A stretch of 64,000 bases of DNA from Sporolactobacillus vineae DSM 21990 = SL153 (GCF_000377985.1 NZ_KB899044.1:332966-396965); one strand, 5' to 3'; shown: positions 34,727-43,574, numbered from the stretch's first letter. Translations and numbers: made by a program. The notes: a model not told the origin generated them from the letters alone.

Positions 34727-36145
34727 TCATATATGAATCGCCCTCCCGTCAACGGCCAGTGCCGCTTCTCCGATAATCTCACTCAGTGTCGGGTGCGGAT
34801 GGATCGTCTCTGCAACTTCCCACGGCGTCGCATCGAGCAGACGTGCCAGTGAAACTTCGCTGATCAGATCCGTTGCATGCGGTCCGTAGATATGAACACC
34901 GAGCAGATCGTCGCTGCTTTTATCCGCAATGATTTTTGCGAACCCTTCCGAATCACCGTAAACCAGTGCCTTGCCGATCGCGCCGAACGGAACGCGGCCG
35001 ATTTTCAATTCATGATCTTTTTTTGCTTCTTCTTCCGTCAGACCGATCGATGCCGCTTCAGGCGCCGTGTAGATGCATCTGGGAACAAGCGTCTCATCAA
35101 GCGGTTCAACATTTTGACCAGCCAGATGGTCGACGGCGATGATGCCCTGACGTGCCGCCACATGGGCCAGCTGCAGCCCGGGGACAATGTCGCCGATCGC
35201 ATAAATATGCGATTCTGCAGTCTGACCGAAACCGTTTGTTTTAATTTGTCCTTTTTCCATTTCGATCGACGTATTCTCAAGACCAATGTCTTCGGTGTTC
35301 GGCTGCCTGCCGACGGAAACGAGCATTTTTTCCGCGGTGAATGTCTTCGGTTTGCCGTTGATTTCTGCATCAACAGAAACGCCGTCTTCTTTCTTCAGCG
35401 TTTCCGGCAACACTTTGGCTTTCGTGTAAACCTGGATACCGCGTTTTTTAAAATTCCGCGTCATCGCCTGGGAAATCGCCCGGTCTTCCGTTGGAACGAG
35501 CCGGTCCAGGTATTCAATGATTGTGACCTCCGCACCGAAATCAGCCATCATCGACGCCCACTCGGCACCGATCACGCCGCCGCCGACAATGATCAGCGAG
35601 CCGGGAACTTCAGTCATCTTTAACGCTTCGTCCGAGGTCATCACTTTCTCACCGTCGATGACCAGCCCTTTTAATGAACGCGGCCGGGAACCTGTTGCCA
35701 GAATGACGTTTTTTGATGTTAAAATATCATTTTCACGTCCATCACCATAGTCGACAGAGATGGATCCGGAAAGCGGAGAGAAGATCGACGGACCAAGCAT
35801 CCGGCCGTAGCCCTTGTAGACATTGATTTTCCCTTTTTTCATCAGCTGCAGTACACCGTGGTGCAGTTTGTTGACGATGTCCTGTTTTCTTTCCTGGACT
35901 TTTGCAAAATGAAGCACTGCGTCAGGAACTTCTACGCCGAATACCTCGCTTTTTTTCATGGTAGCATAGACTTCCGCGCTTCGAAGCAACGCTTTTGTCG
36001 GAATACAGCCCTTATGAAGACAGGTGCCGCCCAAAGCATCGCGTTCTACAATCGCTGTCTTCAAGCCAAGCTGGCTGGCTCGGATTGCCGCTACGTAACC
36101 GCCCGTGCCACCACCTAATAGTACCAGGTCATAATTTTTGGCCAT
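34727..36145 (-). CDS. lpdV: Dihydrolipoamide dehydrogenase (E3)
   Basis: 472-aa FAD-dependent pyridine nucleotide-disulfide oxidoreductase. N-terminal FAD motif LLGGGTGGYVAA, redox-active GGTCLHKGC, NAD motif IVGGGVIGAEWASMM, FAD motif TNGFGQTAESHIYAIGDI and the C-terminal catalytic HPHPTLSEIIGE. The ATG at 36145 gives the usual start; AAGGAG lies 11 nt upstream. First gene of the operon and the only E3 in this window, so it may also serve AcoABC. Confidence 0.92.
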   Translation of the reverse strand: MAKNYDLVLLGGGTGGYVAAIRASQLGLKTAIVERDALGGTCLHKGCIPTKALLRSAEVYATMKKSEVFGVEVPDAVLHFAKVQERKQDIVNKLHHGVLQLMKKGKINVYKGYGRMLGPSIFSPLSGSISVDYGDGRENDILTSKNVILATGSRPRSLKGLVIDGEKVMTSDEALKMTEVPGSLIIVGGGVIGAEWASMMADFGAEVTIIEYLDRLVPTEDRAISQAMTRNFKKRGIQVYTKAKVLPETLKKEDGVSVDAEINGKPKTFTAEKMLVSVGRQPNTEDIGLENTSIEMEKGQIKTNGFGQTAESHIYAIGDIVPGLQLAHVAARQGIIAVDHLAGQNVEPLDETLVPRCIYTAPEAASIGLTEEEAKKDHELKIGRVPFGAIGKALVYGDSEGFAKIIADKSSDDLLGVHIYGPHATDLISEVSLARLLDATPWEVAETIHPHPTLSEIIGEAALAVDGRAIHI

Positions 36146-36259
36146 AAAAAAAGTCACTCCTTCTACCCAGTGTTTCTATCTACGCAGCAACTTATAAAAA
36201 GTTTCATTCACGCATTGATTCACGGATTTTCACACGAAATCACTCGGACACCATCAGTC

Positions 36260-36303
36260 CTGTTAACCAATAACAGTTTACGCTTGTTTATAACAAGATA
36301 CAA
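36260..36303 (-). promoter_or_regulatory. Candidate bkd operon promoter with palindromes
   Basis: TTGTAT (36298-36303) and TAAACT (36275-36280), 17-nt spacer, minus strand. The spacer holds the palindrome CTTGTT-ATA-AACAAG (36283-36297) and a second one, CTGTTA-ACCAA-TAACAG (36260-36276), covers the -10 and start region. This suggests a repressor. The upstream remainder to 36442 shows no -24/-12 promoter; the motif TAACCAATAA recurs at 36408-36417. Confidence 0.5.
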
Positions 36304-36442
36304 TTCTTATTTAAATACAGAGTGCGTCCGGTCTGCTGTCGCCGGATGTGTCGGATTCAGTCGCTATTTGTTGCAACCCCGTATTGCAATCTGATAGGCT
36401 TTGGGGGTAACCAATAATTGACGCATAAAGGAGTTGGCCAGC

Positions 36443-36871
36443 TTGGCACTTTCATTAACCCCATATCTGGTGATGAACGGGAATGCCGGTGAAGCAATTC
36501 AGTTTTATGAAAAAGCTCTGGACGCTAAGGTGACGTTCAAACAGACTTTCTCGGAGATGCCCGCAAATCCCGATTTTCCCCTCCCGGAAGCGGCGAAAAA
36601 TCTGATTTCGCACGCGATGATAAAAATCGGTGATTCTGATCTGATGTTTTCCGATAATTTTCCAGGTCAGTCTTCCAGTACATCGGGGAATCAGGTAACG
36701 ATCTGTATTACTTCCGATAGCAAGGAGCAAACTGGAAAATCTTTTGACACACTGAGTGAAGGCGGCCAGGTCGTCATGCCGCTGCAGGAAACTTTCTTCA
36801 GTCCCGCCTACGGTATCGTCACCGATAAGTTCGGGATTACCTTCCAGTTCTTCACAGAAGGAAAGAATTGA
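36443..36871 (+). CDS. VOC-family protein, PhnB/glyoxalase-like
   Basis: 142-aa vicinal oxygen chelate fold protein starting MALSLTPYLVMNGNAGEAIQFYEKAL, the pattern of PhnB-like (3-demethylubiquinone-9 3-methyltransferase-domain) proteins. Metal-binding residues are not obvious; MIKIGDSDLMFSDNFPG and the C-terminal FGITFQF fit the family. TTG at 36443 is 9 nt after AAGGAG; an upstream TTG at 36434 is too close to that site. Function unknown. Divergent from the bkd operon. Confidence 0.7.
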   Translation: MALSLTPYLVMNGNAGEAIQFYEKALDAKVTFKQTFSEMPANPDFPLPEAAKNLISHAMIKIGDSDLMFSDNFPGQSSSTSGNQVTICITSDSKEQTGKSFDTLSEGGQVVMPLQETFFSPAYGIVTDKFGITFQFFTEGKN

Positions 36872-36889
36872 TCAGCGATCGCTGTCAGG

Positions 36890-36919
36890 AGCAGCCCGCC
36901 CGCTAACGGGCAGGCTGCT
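36890..36919 (+). terminator. Hairpin after the VOC gene
   Basis: AGCAGCC/GGCTGCT plus GCCCG/CGGGC pair around CTAA. The following bases are only mildly T-rich, so termination may be weak and the MscS gene could be partly co-transcribed. Confidence 0.4.
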
Positions 36920-36993
36920 CTGTGATAGATAATGCGGCGGAATACATTCCGTGCTATGATAAAAGAAATCTGCTTTTTCGGAGTGACCGGACT

Positions 36994-38115
36994 GTGAATC
37001 AATTTCAATGGATCAGTCAGATAACCTGGGGCAGCGGCATAACCGCGTTAGCCATTTTTCTGGCTTTCTGTCTTGGCGCATGGGCTTTTTCAAGATATTT
37101 TCCTGTCCTGATTGCTAAAATGTCGAAATTAAGCCACGGCCAGATGGACGATGCGCTGATCACCTCGTTTCGCCGGCCGATTCGTTTTATCCTTGTCCTG
37201 ACCGGCATTTATCTGGCACTGGCGTATTTACCATTGCCCGGGCAATGGAAGCATATTGTCTCGCTTTTTTACGGGTCGGCCGCTACTTTTTCCATTGGTT
37301 GGGGCTTCTTCTATTTTTCGGATGCGATCGGTGTTTTCTTCAGCCATATGGGCGACCGGTTTGATCTGCAGTTCAATACGATTGTAATTCCGTTTCTTGC
37401 CAAACTCGCTAAATTTATTGTTGTGATCATGACGGTGATTTTGATTCTGGATCAGTGGAATTATCATGTCACCGGGCTGATTACCGGGCTCGGCATCGGC
37501 GGACTGGCGATCGCGATGGCAGCCAAGGATACCCTCAGCAATCTTTTTGGCGGACTCGTCATCATTACCGATGCGCCGTTCACGATCGGCGATCTGATCC
37601 AGTCAGGAACGGTTGAGGGGGTCGTCGAAGACATCAATTTCCGGTCGACACGAATCCGGACTGCAGATCAGGCACTGGTCACGGTACCGAACTCAACGCT
37701 GGCCAACCAGCCGATTACCAATCTGTCGCGGATGAGCAAGCGCCGCATCTCGCTGAACATCCCGCTGGACCTTGAGACACCGAATCGAAAACTGAACCGC
37801 TGCGTCACCCGTATTCGCAAGCTGCTGACAGATGATGATGCGGTTTATCATGAAGGCCTGATGGTTTATCTGGACGAGATCACGTCAACCAGTATCAATC
37901 TGATGGTTCAGTTCTTTGTCCATGCCACAGAACTCGACGAATTTCTGAAACTGAAAGAGAAGTTTAATTTTGCCATTCTTTCGCTCCTCGACGAAGAAGC
38001 CATTGATCTGGCAACAACACGATCCCAGATGGTGATCGACCGCCGGCAAGATGCCGTTCCGAAGCTGACTGCTGCAGCTGAAAACAGGGATTCACGGGAG
38101 AAAACAGACGAATAA
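36994..38115 (+). CDS. Small-conductance mechanosensitive channel, MscS family
   Basis: 373 aa from GTG at 36994 behind GGAGTG. Four to five membrane segments (to about 165) and the MscS pore helix/beta-domain stretch GLGIGGLAIAMAAKDTLSNLFGGLVIITDAPFTIGD, followed by the cytoplasmic vestibule domain with TRIRTADQALVTVPNSTLANQPITN. Releases solutes on hypo-osmotic shock. The C-terminal tail is hydrophilic. Longer than E. coli MscS, with an extra N-terminal helix pair like YkuT/YbdG relatives. Confidence 0.88.
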   Translation: MNQFQWISQITWGSGITALAIFLAFCLGAWAFSRYFPVLIAKMSKLSHGQMDDALITSFRRPIRFILVLTGIYLALAYLPLPGQWKHIVSLFYGSAATFSIGWGFFYFSDAIGVFFSHMGDRFDLQFNTIVIPFLAKLAKFIVVIMTVILILDQWNYHVTGLITGLGIGGLAIAMAAKDTLSNLFGGLVIITDAPFTIGDLIQSGTVEGVVEDINFRSTRIRTADQALVTVPNSTLANQPITNLSRMSKRRISLNIPLDLETPNRKLNRCVTRIRKLLTDDDAVYHEGLMVYLDEITSTSINLMVQFFVHATELDEFLKLKEKFNFAILSLLDEEAIDLATTRSQMVIDRRQDAVPKLTAAAENRDSREKTDE

Positions 38116-38119
38116 AGGT

Positions 38120-38524
38120 TCACGTCGGTTTCTGCTTTCCTTCTTCCCCTTTGCGATCATTGCTGAGCATCAGCACACCGGCCGCCATCAGGACGGCACC
38201 GGCCGGCAATCCTGCTGAAAACAGAATCACACTATTCGCTGCACCGGCCGTGATCAGTAAAATGCCGGTGAATACATGAGCCCTGCCTTTTCGCATCAGG
38301 GATACCGCAATCGTGAGCGTCAGACTGGCGGAGATTCCGGCAAGCAGCGCCGCGGATCCGAAATGGACCAGGCTGTCTTTTGCTCCTTCCAGCGTTGTAC
38401 TGTCACTTAGTGGTGTCGTCAAAGGGATCGCAGGCCGGATCCATGGGATCCATGCAAACAGCACAAGCCACAAACCAAACAGCATTTGCAGCAGGATCAG
38501 GCCGATTCCGGTTATGGTCAGCAA
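38120..38524 (-). CDS. Small four-helix membrane protein of unknown function
   Basis: I do not recognise the family. 134 aa from TTG at 38524, exactly 9 nt after a perfect AGGAGG; the ATG eight codons upstream overlaps that site. Four predicted membrane segments (about 4-28, 55-75, 80-98, 100-118), a Pro/Thr-rich first extracellular loop (PAIPLTTPLSDSTT) and a basic C terminus. Convergent with the MscS gene (4 nt between stops). No functional inference. Confidence 0.6.
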   Translation of the reverse strand: MLTITGIGLILLQMLFGLWLVLFAWIPWIRPAIPLTTPLSDSTTLEGAKDSLVHFGSAALLAGISASLTLTIAVSLMRKGRAHVFTGILLITAGAANSVILFSAGLPAGAVLMAAGVLMLSNDRKGEEGKQKPT

Positions 38525-38734
38525 GTGACACGTCCTCCTGTTTCGCATCGCTTTCTCCCCTGTCGTCTTCTTTACGATTAAGCCTCAGAAATGGCAGCGA
38601 AAGAAATTCGGACACTGTTTGTCCCCCTTCACCACCCGAAAGTTTGACCGATGCGTTATATTTATGTCTCGTTCAGAACGATCAGACCATATTTGTTCAT
38701 GACAATCGCCGCCGCACCGGAAAATAGAAAAGAA

Positions 38735-38753
38735 GCACCATTTAGTATGGTGC
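38735..38753 (-). terminator. Terminator after the HPr-like gene
   Basis: GCACCAT and ATGGTGC with a 5-nt loop, followed on the minus strand by TTCTTTTCTATTTT. Confidence 0.65.
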
Positions 38754-38794
38754 CCCTCTGTCATCCTCTATGCTGTTTATCCTTTAAACTCTGC

Positions 38795-39109
38795 CTATCC
38801 GTTTTGTCTATAGAGTCCGGGGTTTTCCCTGGCATTTTCCCTGGCAATCTGAATCGACCCTTTAATCTGCCTGTACAGGTGCTCGGCATTTTCTCCTTCG
38901 ATCACCAGCAGCACTTCTTTCCTGTGAATCTGGGACAACAAAGAGAGCGTCTCCGGCAGATTATTTAACGGAAGCATTCTGCCTTCAATTGAAAAATAAG
39001 CCGTGCACTGGCCTTTTTTGATCTTTTCATACAAGCGCAATGCCCTCTTCAATGTCAGTGTGCTCATTGTCCTGAATGGAATTTTGATCGATACAATTTG
39101 CTTTGCCAT
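38795..39109 (-). CDS. HPr-fold-like protein without the phosphorylation sites
   Basis: 104 aa. The middle and C-terminal parts (GQCTAYFSIEGRMLPLNNLPETLSLL... then EVLLVIEGENAEHLYRQIKGSI) follow the HPr pattern of strand, NLKS-helix and GxDAEEAL helix. The expected His15 region reads FRTMSTLTL, with no His, and the Ser46 region reads NNLPETLSLL, so neither PTS phosphorylation nor HPr-kinase phosphorylation is likely in the usual way. AAGAGGTGG precedes the ATG. Monocistronic. The assignment is by eye and tentative. Confidence 0.45.
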   Translation of the reverse strand: MAKQIVSIKIPFRTMSTLTLKRALRLYEKIKKGQCTAYFSIEGRMLPLNNLPETLSLLSQIHRKEVLLVIEGENAEHLYRQIKGSIQIARENARENPGLYRQNG

Positions 39110-39193
39110 AGTTTGAAAACCACCTCTTACATGTTTCTTGATTCACCCCATACACTTTACATTATATGCCTTCTCTGCAGCCATGCAGTCAGT

Positions 39194-40999
39194 TTACACC
39201 TTACCGCCGGCAGCGGCTTCATTTTCAGCAAGTTTTCCATGCTGCAGCTGATACATGTTGAAATAAAGCCCTTTTTTCCTGAGCAGCGACTGGTGTGTTC
39301 CGCGCTCGACAATTTCGCCGCGATGCAGAACCAGAATTTGATCCGCATCCTGAATGGTGGACAGCCTGTGCGCAATCGCAATCGTAGTCCTTCCCTCACG
39401 CATCCGCTGCAATGCCCTCTGAATCGCTTCCTCCGTTTCCGTATCGACATTCGCTGTCGCTTCATCGAGTACCAGAACTTTCGGTTCAAGCGTCATCGTC
39501 CGGGCAAATGAAATCAGCTGGCGCTGTCCGCTTGAGAAGGTCGTGCCGCGTTCACCGACTCGTTCCTGGTACCGGTGCGGGAGTTTCTCGATGAAACGGT
39601 CTGCCTGGACAAACCGTGCCGCATCACGAACCGAAGCATCGGGAACAGGATGGCTGAGCCGGATGTTTTCAGCCACGGTGCCGACAAACATAAACGGGTC
39701 CTGGAGTACCAGTCCGACTCTGCTGCGCAGCTGCTGATCAGAGTACTGTGTCAGCGGTTTTCCGTCGATGAGAATACTTCCGTGGACAACGGGATAGAAA
39801 CGCATCAAGAGATTAATAATCGAACTTTTCCCACTGCCGGTATGACCGACAAGTGCCACCGTCTCGCCCGGATTGGCTGTGAACGAAATATTTTTCAGAA
39901 CATCTGTCTTGCCGTCGTACGAAAAAGTAACATTTTTGAATTCAACACGGCCTTCTTCAATCTGCGGATCCTTCTCTCCCTGTTGAACCGGTGCCATTCG
40001 CGGATCGTCCAGCAATCCGAAAACACGTTCCGCAGAAACAACTGCCTGCTGATACAGAGTCAGCTGCTGCATGATCTGGTTCACCGGATCGAAGAAGCGG
40101 TCCAGATAATTGACAAATGCGTAGAGTACACCGATCTGGACGACACCCCCGATTGATTGGATGCCGAAGAAGCTCAGGATCATGATCAGGCCGAGAAGAT
40201 AGACGGAATAAACTGCAGACCGCAGCATCAGGCTGTTCAGACGGACACTCTTCAGCATCGCCGTCCGGTGCTCGTCATTAATCTTGCCGAATTCGCGGCG
40301 CATCCGTTTCTGCTGCCTCATTGCCTGGATCATGGCCATCCCCTGAAGAGACTCGTTCAGTTTCGCATTCAGCTGACTGAGTTTCACACGAGTAACCCGA
40401 TAAATCTTCGCGCTGAGGCGGCCATAAAGCCACATCAGTCCCAGCAGAAACGGCATCAGAATCAGACAGATCAGCGCCAGCCGGACATCCAGAATGAACA
40501 TACCGGTAAAGATGCCGAGCATCATGATGCCGCTGCTGACAAAGGTTGACAGGACACTGACATACAGATCCTTGATCGTTTCCGTGTCATTGGTAATCCG
40601 GGACACAAGACTTCCGCCCGGCGTCCGGTCGAAAAAGGTCAGGCCCAGATGCTGCACCTTGCTGAAGACATCGACACGGATCTTCTGGACAACATTCAGG
40701 GCGATTTTCTGGAACATCAGCACCTGAAGATAGTTAAATAACGCAGAGATGGCAAAGAGCCCCACAAATCCGGCTCCGAGAAATGTCAGCGGCTGCCACG
40801 GAAAGTACCTCGGTGCGAGATAATTATCAATAAAAATTTTCATCACGATCGGACCAAGAACGTCGGCAGCAGTACCGATCAGCAGCAAGGTGAAAGCTGC
40901 AGTCAGGCTCGATTTAAACGGTACCAGATAGTGCATCAGACGGCGGACGACATGTTTCTCTGTCAAATTTTCGTTTATCGGGTTCAATTCCGCTCTCAA
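39194..40999 (-). CDS. ABC multidrug exporter half-transporter, YheH/BmrD type
   Basis: 601 aa: a six-helix type I exporter membrane domain (to about 330) and a nucleotide-binding domain with Walker A GHTGSGKSS, Q loop, signature FSSGQRQLI and Walker B VLVLDEATANVDTETE with the catalytic Glu. This is the canonical half of a heterodimer; the partner gene overlaps its start by 4 nt. The pair resembles YheIH/BmrCD of B. subtilis and LmrCD of lactococci. Confidence 0.87.
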   Translation of the reverse strand: MRAELNPINENLTEKHVVRRLMHYLVPFKSSLTAAFTLLLIGTAADVLGPIVMKIFIDNYLAPRYFPWQPLTFLGAGFVGLFAISALFNYLQVLMFQKIALNVVQKIRVDVFSKVQHLGLTFFDRTPGGSLVSRITNDTETIKDLYVSVLSTFVSSGIMMLGIFTGMFILDVRLALICLILMPFLLGLMWLYGRLSAKIYRVTRVKLSQLNAKLNESLQGMAMIQAMRQQKRMRREFGKINDEHRTAMLKSVRLNSLMLRSAVYSVYLLGLIMILSFFGIQSIGGVVQIGVLYAFVNYLDRFFDPVNQIMQQLTLYQQAVVSAERVFGLLDDPRMAPVQQGEKDPQIEEGRVEFKNVTFSYDGKTDVLKNISFTANPGETVALVGHTGSGKSSIINLLMRFYPVVHGSILIDGKPLTQYSDQQLRSRVGLVLQDPFMFVGTVAENIRLSHPVPDASVRDAARFVQADRFIEKLPHRYQERVGERGTTFSSGQRQLISFARTMTLEPKVLVLDEATANVDTETEEAIQRALQRMREGRTTIAIAHRLSTIQDADQILVLHRGEIVERGTHQSLLRKKGLYFNMYQLQHGKLAENEAAAGGKV

Positions 41000-42753
41000 C
41001 GATTTGTCCCTCCTTCAGATACCAGAGACTCAAGCTGCTGATGGGCATACATTTCGGCATACCAGCCGTTTTCTTTCATCAGCTCATCATGGGTGCCCTG
41101 TTCACTGATCTGCCCGTCAGCCAGAACAATAATCTGATTGGCATGTTCCACAGCACTGAGCCGATGGGCGGAAATCAAGGTTGTTTTATTCCTTCGCTCT
41201 TGTTGCAAAGCTTTCAGAATCGCCGTTTCCGTCCGCGCATCGACGGCCGACAGCGAATCATCGAAAATCAGAATTTCCGGATCGGCGAGCAGCGCCCGCG
41301 CAATCGACACCCGTTGTTTCTGCCCGCCCGACAAGGTCACTCCGTGCTCACCGACGACCGTTTCATAACCGTCAGGGAAATGAAGAATGTCTTCATGGAT
41401 GCTGGCCAGCCGCGCCGCACGCTCGATTTCCTCCCGGCTCGCATCCGGCCGGGCGAAGGCGATATTCTCCGCAATCGTTGCTGAAAAGAGAATATGGTCC
41501 TGCGGCACATAACCGATAGCGCTTCGCAGTGCCTCCAGGGTCATTCCCATAATCGATTGTCCGCCGATGAAAATCCCGCCGTCCGTCAGATCAAACTCGC
41601 GCAGCAGCAGACGAAGCAAAGTCGTCTTCCCCGCACCGGTCTTCCCGACCAGTCCCAGCGTCTGCCCCTTGCCGAGGGTAAAATGGATATTCTTCAGAAC
41701 TGTAGCGGCACTTCCCGGATAAGTGAACGAACGAATGGCATAGCGGATATCCCCGCCCGGCACTTTATCCGACGCATCAGGGCGGCTGACGACTTCCGGT
41801 TTCACGGCAAGCAGCCGGCGGATCCGCTCATATGACGCATTGCCGCGTTCGACAACATTAAACAGGAAACCAAATGCCAGCATCGGCCAGACAAGCTGGC
41901 CGAGGTACAGGGTAAAGCTGGTCAGTTTGCCGATGGACAGTGTCCCGTCGACGACAAAGATCGAGCCGAAGACGAGCGACAGAAAAAAGCACAAAGCAAC
42001 AATAAATGTAATCGTCGGATCAAACAGAGCATCGATCCGGGCCACAGCCATGTTTTTATTCACCACATCCTGTGATGCAGTGCGGAAGAGATTAATCTGG
42101 GCCGATTCCTCGCCAAATGCCTTGATGACCCGGACACCGGAAATATTTTCCTGAACCTTATCGTTCAGATCGGAAAAGGCCTCCTGAGCCACGCCGAATC
42201 GTTTATGCATAAGTGAACCGTAATACATCGTCAGCACAGCCATTACCGGCATCGGCAGCAGCGCAATAATCGTCAGTTTCCAGTTAATCAGTGCCGCCAT
42301 TGTGATAATCACCATGCCGCCCATCGTGATCGAATCCACAAGTGTGAGGATCCCTTCACCGGCGGCACTCTGCACCGCATTGATGTCGTTGGTCGCGTGG
42401 GCCATCAGGTCGCCGATGCGCCGTTTCTGGTAAAAGTTCGGCGACATTCTGGTGAAATGGCGATAAAGATCGCCGCGAAGCTGCCGGGCCAGCACAATCG
42501 ATGAGCCGAAGATCAGTTGCCGCCACACATAGCCGGTAAAATAATAAATCGTACCGATCAGGATCAGAAAACCCACCCAAGCGGCAAGTACCGGCAGGCT
42601 CAGGCTCCTCTTCCGTATATCATCGACAATGATACCGACGACATACGGAGGGATCAGGGAAAGAAAACTTGAAAGCATCAGAAAGGTAATCCCAAAAAAA
42701 TATTTCAGTCTTTCCTGTTTAAAAAACCACCATAAATCCACGAAAATGCGCAA
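40996..42753 (-). CDS. ABC multidrug exporter half-transporter, YheI/BmrC type
   Basis: 585 aa from TTG at 42753, 7 nt after GGGGAGG; the frame continues 30 codons upstream through the terminator stem and is not coding there. Six membrane segments, Walker A GKTGAGKTT, signature LSGGQKQRV and Walker B ILIFDDSLSAVD, where the catalytic Glu is Asp. That degenerate site is typical of the BmrC-like half. First gene of the exporter operon, preceded by a leader peptide and terminator. Confidence 0.87.
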   Translation of the reverse strand: MRIFVDLWWFFKQERLKYFFGITFLMLSSFLSLIPPYVVGIIVDDIRKRSLSLPVLAAWVGFLILIGTIYYFTGYVWRQLIFGSSIVLARQLRGDLYRHFTRMSPNFYQKRRIGDLMAHATNDINAVQSAAGEGILTLVDSITMGGMVIITMAALINWKLTIIALLPMPVMAVLTMYYGSLMHKRFGVAQEAFSDLNDKVQENISGVRVIKAFGEESAQINLFRTASQDVVNKNMAVARIDALFDPTITFIVALCFFLSLVFGSIFVVDGTLSIGKLTSFTLYLGQLVWPMLAFGFLFNVVERGNASYERIRRLLAVKPEVVSRPDASDKVPGGDIRYAIRSFTYPGSAATVLKNIHFTLGKGQTLGLVGKTGAGKTTLLRLLLREFDLTDGGIFIGGQSIMGMTLEALRSAIGYVPQDHILFSATIAENIAFARPDASREEIERAARLASIHEDILHFPDGYETVVGEHGVTLSGGQKQRVSIARALLADPEILIFDDSLSAVDARTETAILKALQQERRNKTTLISAHRLSAVEHANQIIVLADGQISEQGTHDELMKENGWYAEMYAHQQLESLVSEGGTNR

Positions 42754-42800
42754 ACGGACAACCTCCCCGGACGATAAAACTGCAGAGAAATGCAAAAAAG

Positions 42801-42838
42801 AGGCTTCAGGAAAACGGAATCTCTTTTCCTGAAGCCTG
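42801..42838 (-). terminator. Leader terminator (attenuator) of the ABC exporter operon
   Basis: AGGCTTCAGGAAAA and TTTTCCTGAAGCCT form a 14-bp stem with a 10-nt loop; on the minus strand CTTTTTTGC follows. It lies between the leader peptide and the exporter start, downstream of the operon promoter. A competing hairpin AATAAACG/CGTTTATT forms just upstream, overlapping the leader stop codon. Confidence 0.75.
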
Positions 42839-42874
42839 CACAAAAAATAAACGTTAAAAATAGTCGTTCATCGT

Positions 42875-42979
42875 TTATTCGTTGCTTTGCATGGAAAAAG
42901 AGATGGGCGTCTGATGATCATACACTGCTGCTTCTTTAATCAAACGAATCACAATGATTGCAGTCTGTGTTGTACTCAT
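42875..42979 (-). CDS. 34-aa leader peptide of the ABC exporter operon
   Basis: An ATG behind GAGGTGAGCGTA opens a 34-codon frame (begins MSTTQTAIIVIRLIKEAAVY, ends SFSMQSNE). It lies between a near-consensus promoter and an intrinsic terminator, the arrangement of bmrB ahead of bmrCD in B. subtilis, where ribosome stalling on the leader opens the terminator when antibiotics are present. Stop codon overlaps the upstream arm of a small hairpin. Sequence similarity to BmrB was not established. Confidence 0.6.
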   Translation of the reverse strand: MSTTQTAIIVIRLIKEAAVYDHQTPISFSMQSNE

Positions 42980-43026
42980 TACGCTCACCTCTGGTCACGA
43001 ATCATATCTCATAAATCAATGCCCTC

Positions 43027-43055
43027 ATTATAAAATTTTTCTTCGCAGAATTCAA
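43027..43055 (-). promoter_or_regulatory. Promoter of the leader peptide-ABC exporter operon
   Basis: TTGAAT (43050-43055) and TATAAT (43027-43032), 17-nt spacer, minus strand. Confidence 0.65.
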
Positions 43056-43069
43056 CAGCAAAAAACCGG

Positions 43070-43097
43070 AGGATGTCGTTCACTCCTCCGGTTTTTT
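43070..43097 (-). terminator. Terminator of hsp20
   Basis: CCGGAGGA pairs with TCCTCCGG, flanked by A and T runs; followed on the minus strand by TTTTTTG. It separates hsp20 from the exporter promoter. Confidence 0.75.
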
Positions 43098-43139
43098 CTA
43101 TATAACATCAAATGCGTACGCATGTGTCCTTTTTATTGA

Positions 43140-43574
43140 TTAGTCGATCGAGATCATCCTGCCGGATTTATCTGCATTTTCTTTCTTAGGCAGATGTATC
43201 GTCAGAACACCTTTATCGTAGGATGCTTTGATTTTTTCATCATCCACGTCATCAAGCATGAATCTGCGGAGATAAGAACCCGTTGAGCGTTCCTTTCTCA
43301 GGAAGCTTCCGTCATCCGCTTTTTCATTCGTTTCCTGATTACGTGAAGCCTGAACCGTCAGAACGCCCTGATCAAAATCAAGGTGAATATCCTTTTTATC
43401 GACGCCCGGCAGATCTACCTTCACATCGTATTCGTTCTGCTTTTCTTCAACGTCGGCTGCGAATGGCTGAACGCTCGGATTATGCATGAAATTGTGCCCC
43501 CATTCGTCAAACCAGGAAGGCAGAAAATCAAAGAATCCGTCACGATCTTTTTTTGTTGGATAAAGATTAGCCAT
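43140..43574 (-). CDS. hsp20: Small heat-shock protein, Hsp20/alpha-crystallin family
   Basis: 144 aa. N-terminal amphipathic segment rich in Phe/Trp (FFDFLPSWFDEW), alpha-crystallin domain (about 40-130; YDVKVDLPGVDKKDIHLDFDQGVLTV, STGSYLRRFMLD, ASYDKGVLTIHLPK) and a short C-terminal tail. ATP-independent holdase chaperone. Upstream lies a strong sigma A promoter flanked by CtsR-type direct repeats, so class III heat-shock control is expected, as for Hsp18 of Oenococcus. Confidence 0.92.
   Translation of the reverse strand: MANLYPTKKDRDGFFDFLPSWFDEWGHNFMHNPSVQPFAADVEEKQNEYDVKVDLPGVDKKDIHLDFDQGVLTVQASRNQETNEKADDGSFLRKERSTGSYLRRFMLDDVDDEKIKASYDKGVLTIHLPKKENADKSGRMISID

Noticed and set aside
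34700..34730. bkdAA start at the tandem ATGs overlapping the lpdV stop
   Set aside because: The GTG at 34700 has GAGGAGG 8 nt upstream and gives the conserved family N terminus.
42753..42843. N-terminal 30-codon extension of the YheI-type exporter
   Set aside because: It runs through the terminator stem; the TTG at 42753 has a proper ribosome site and gives the family start.
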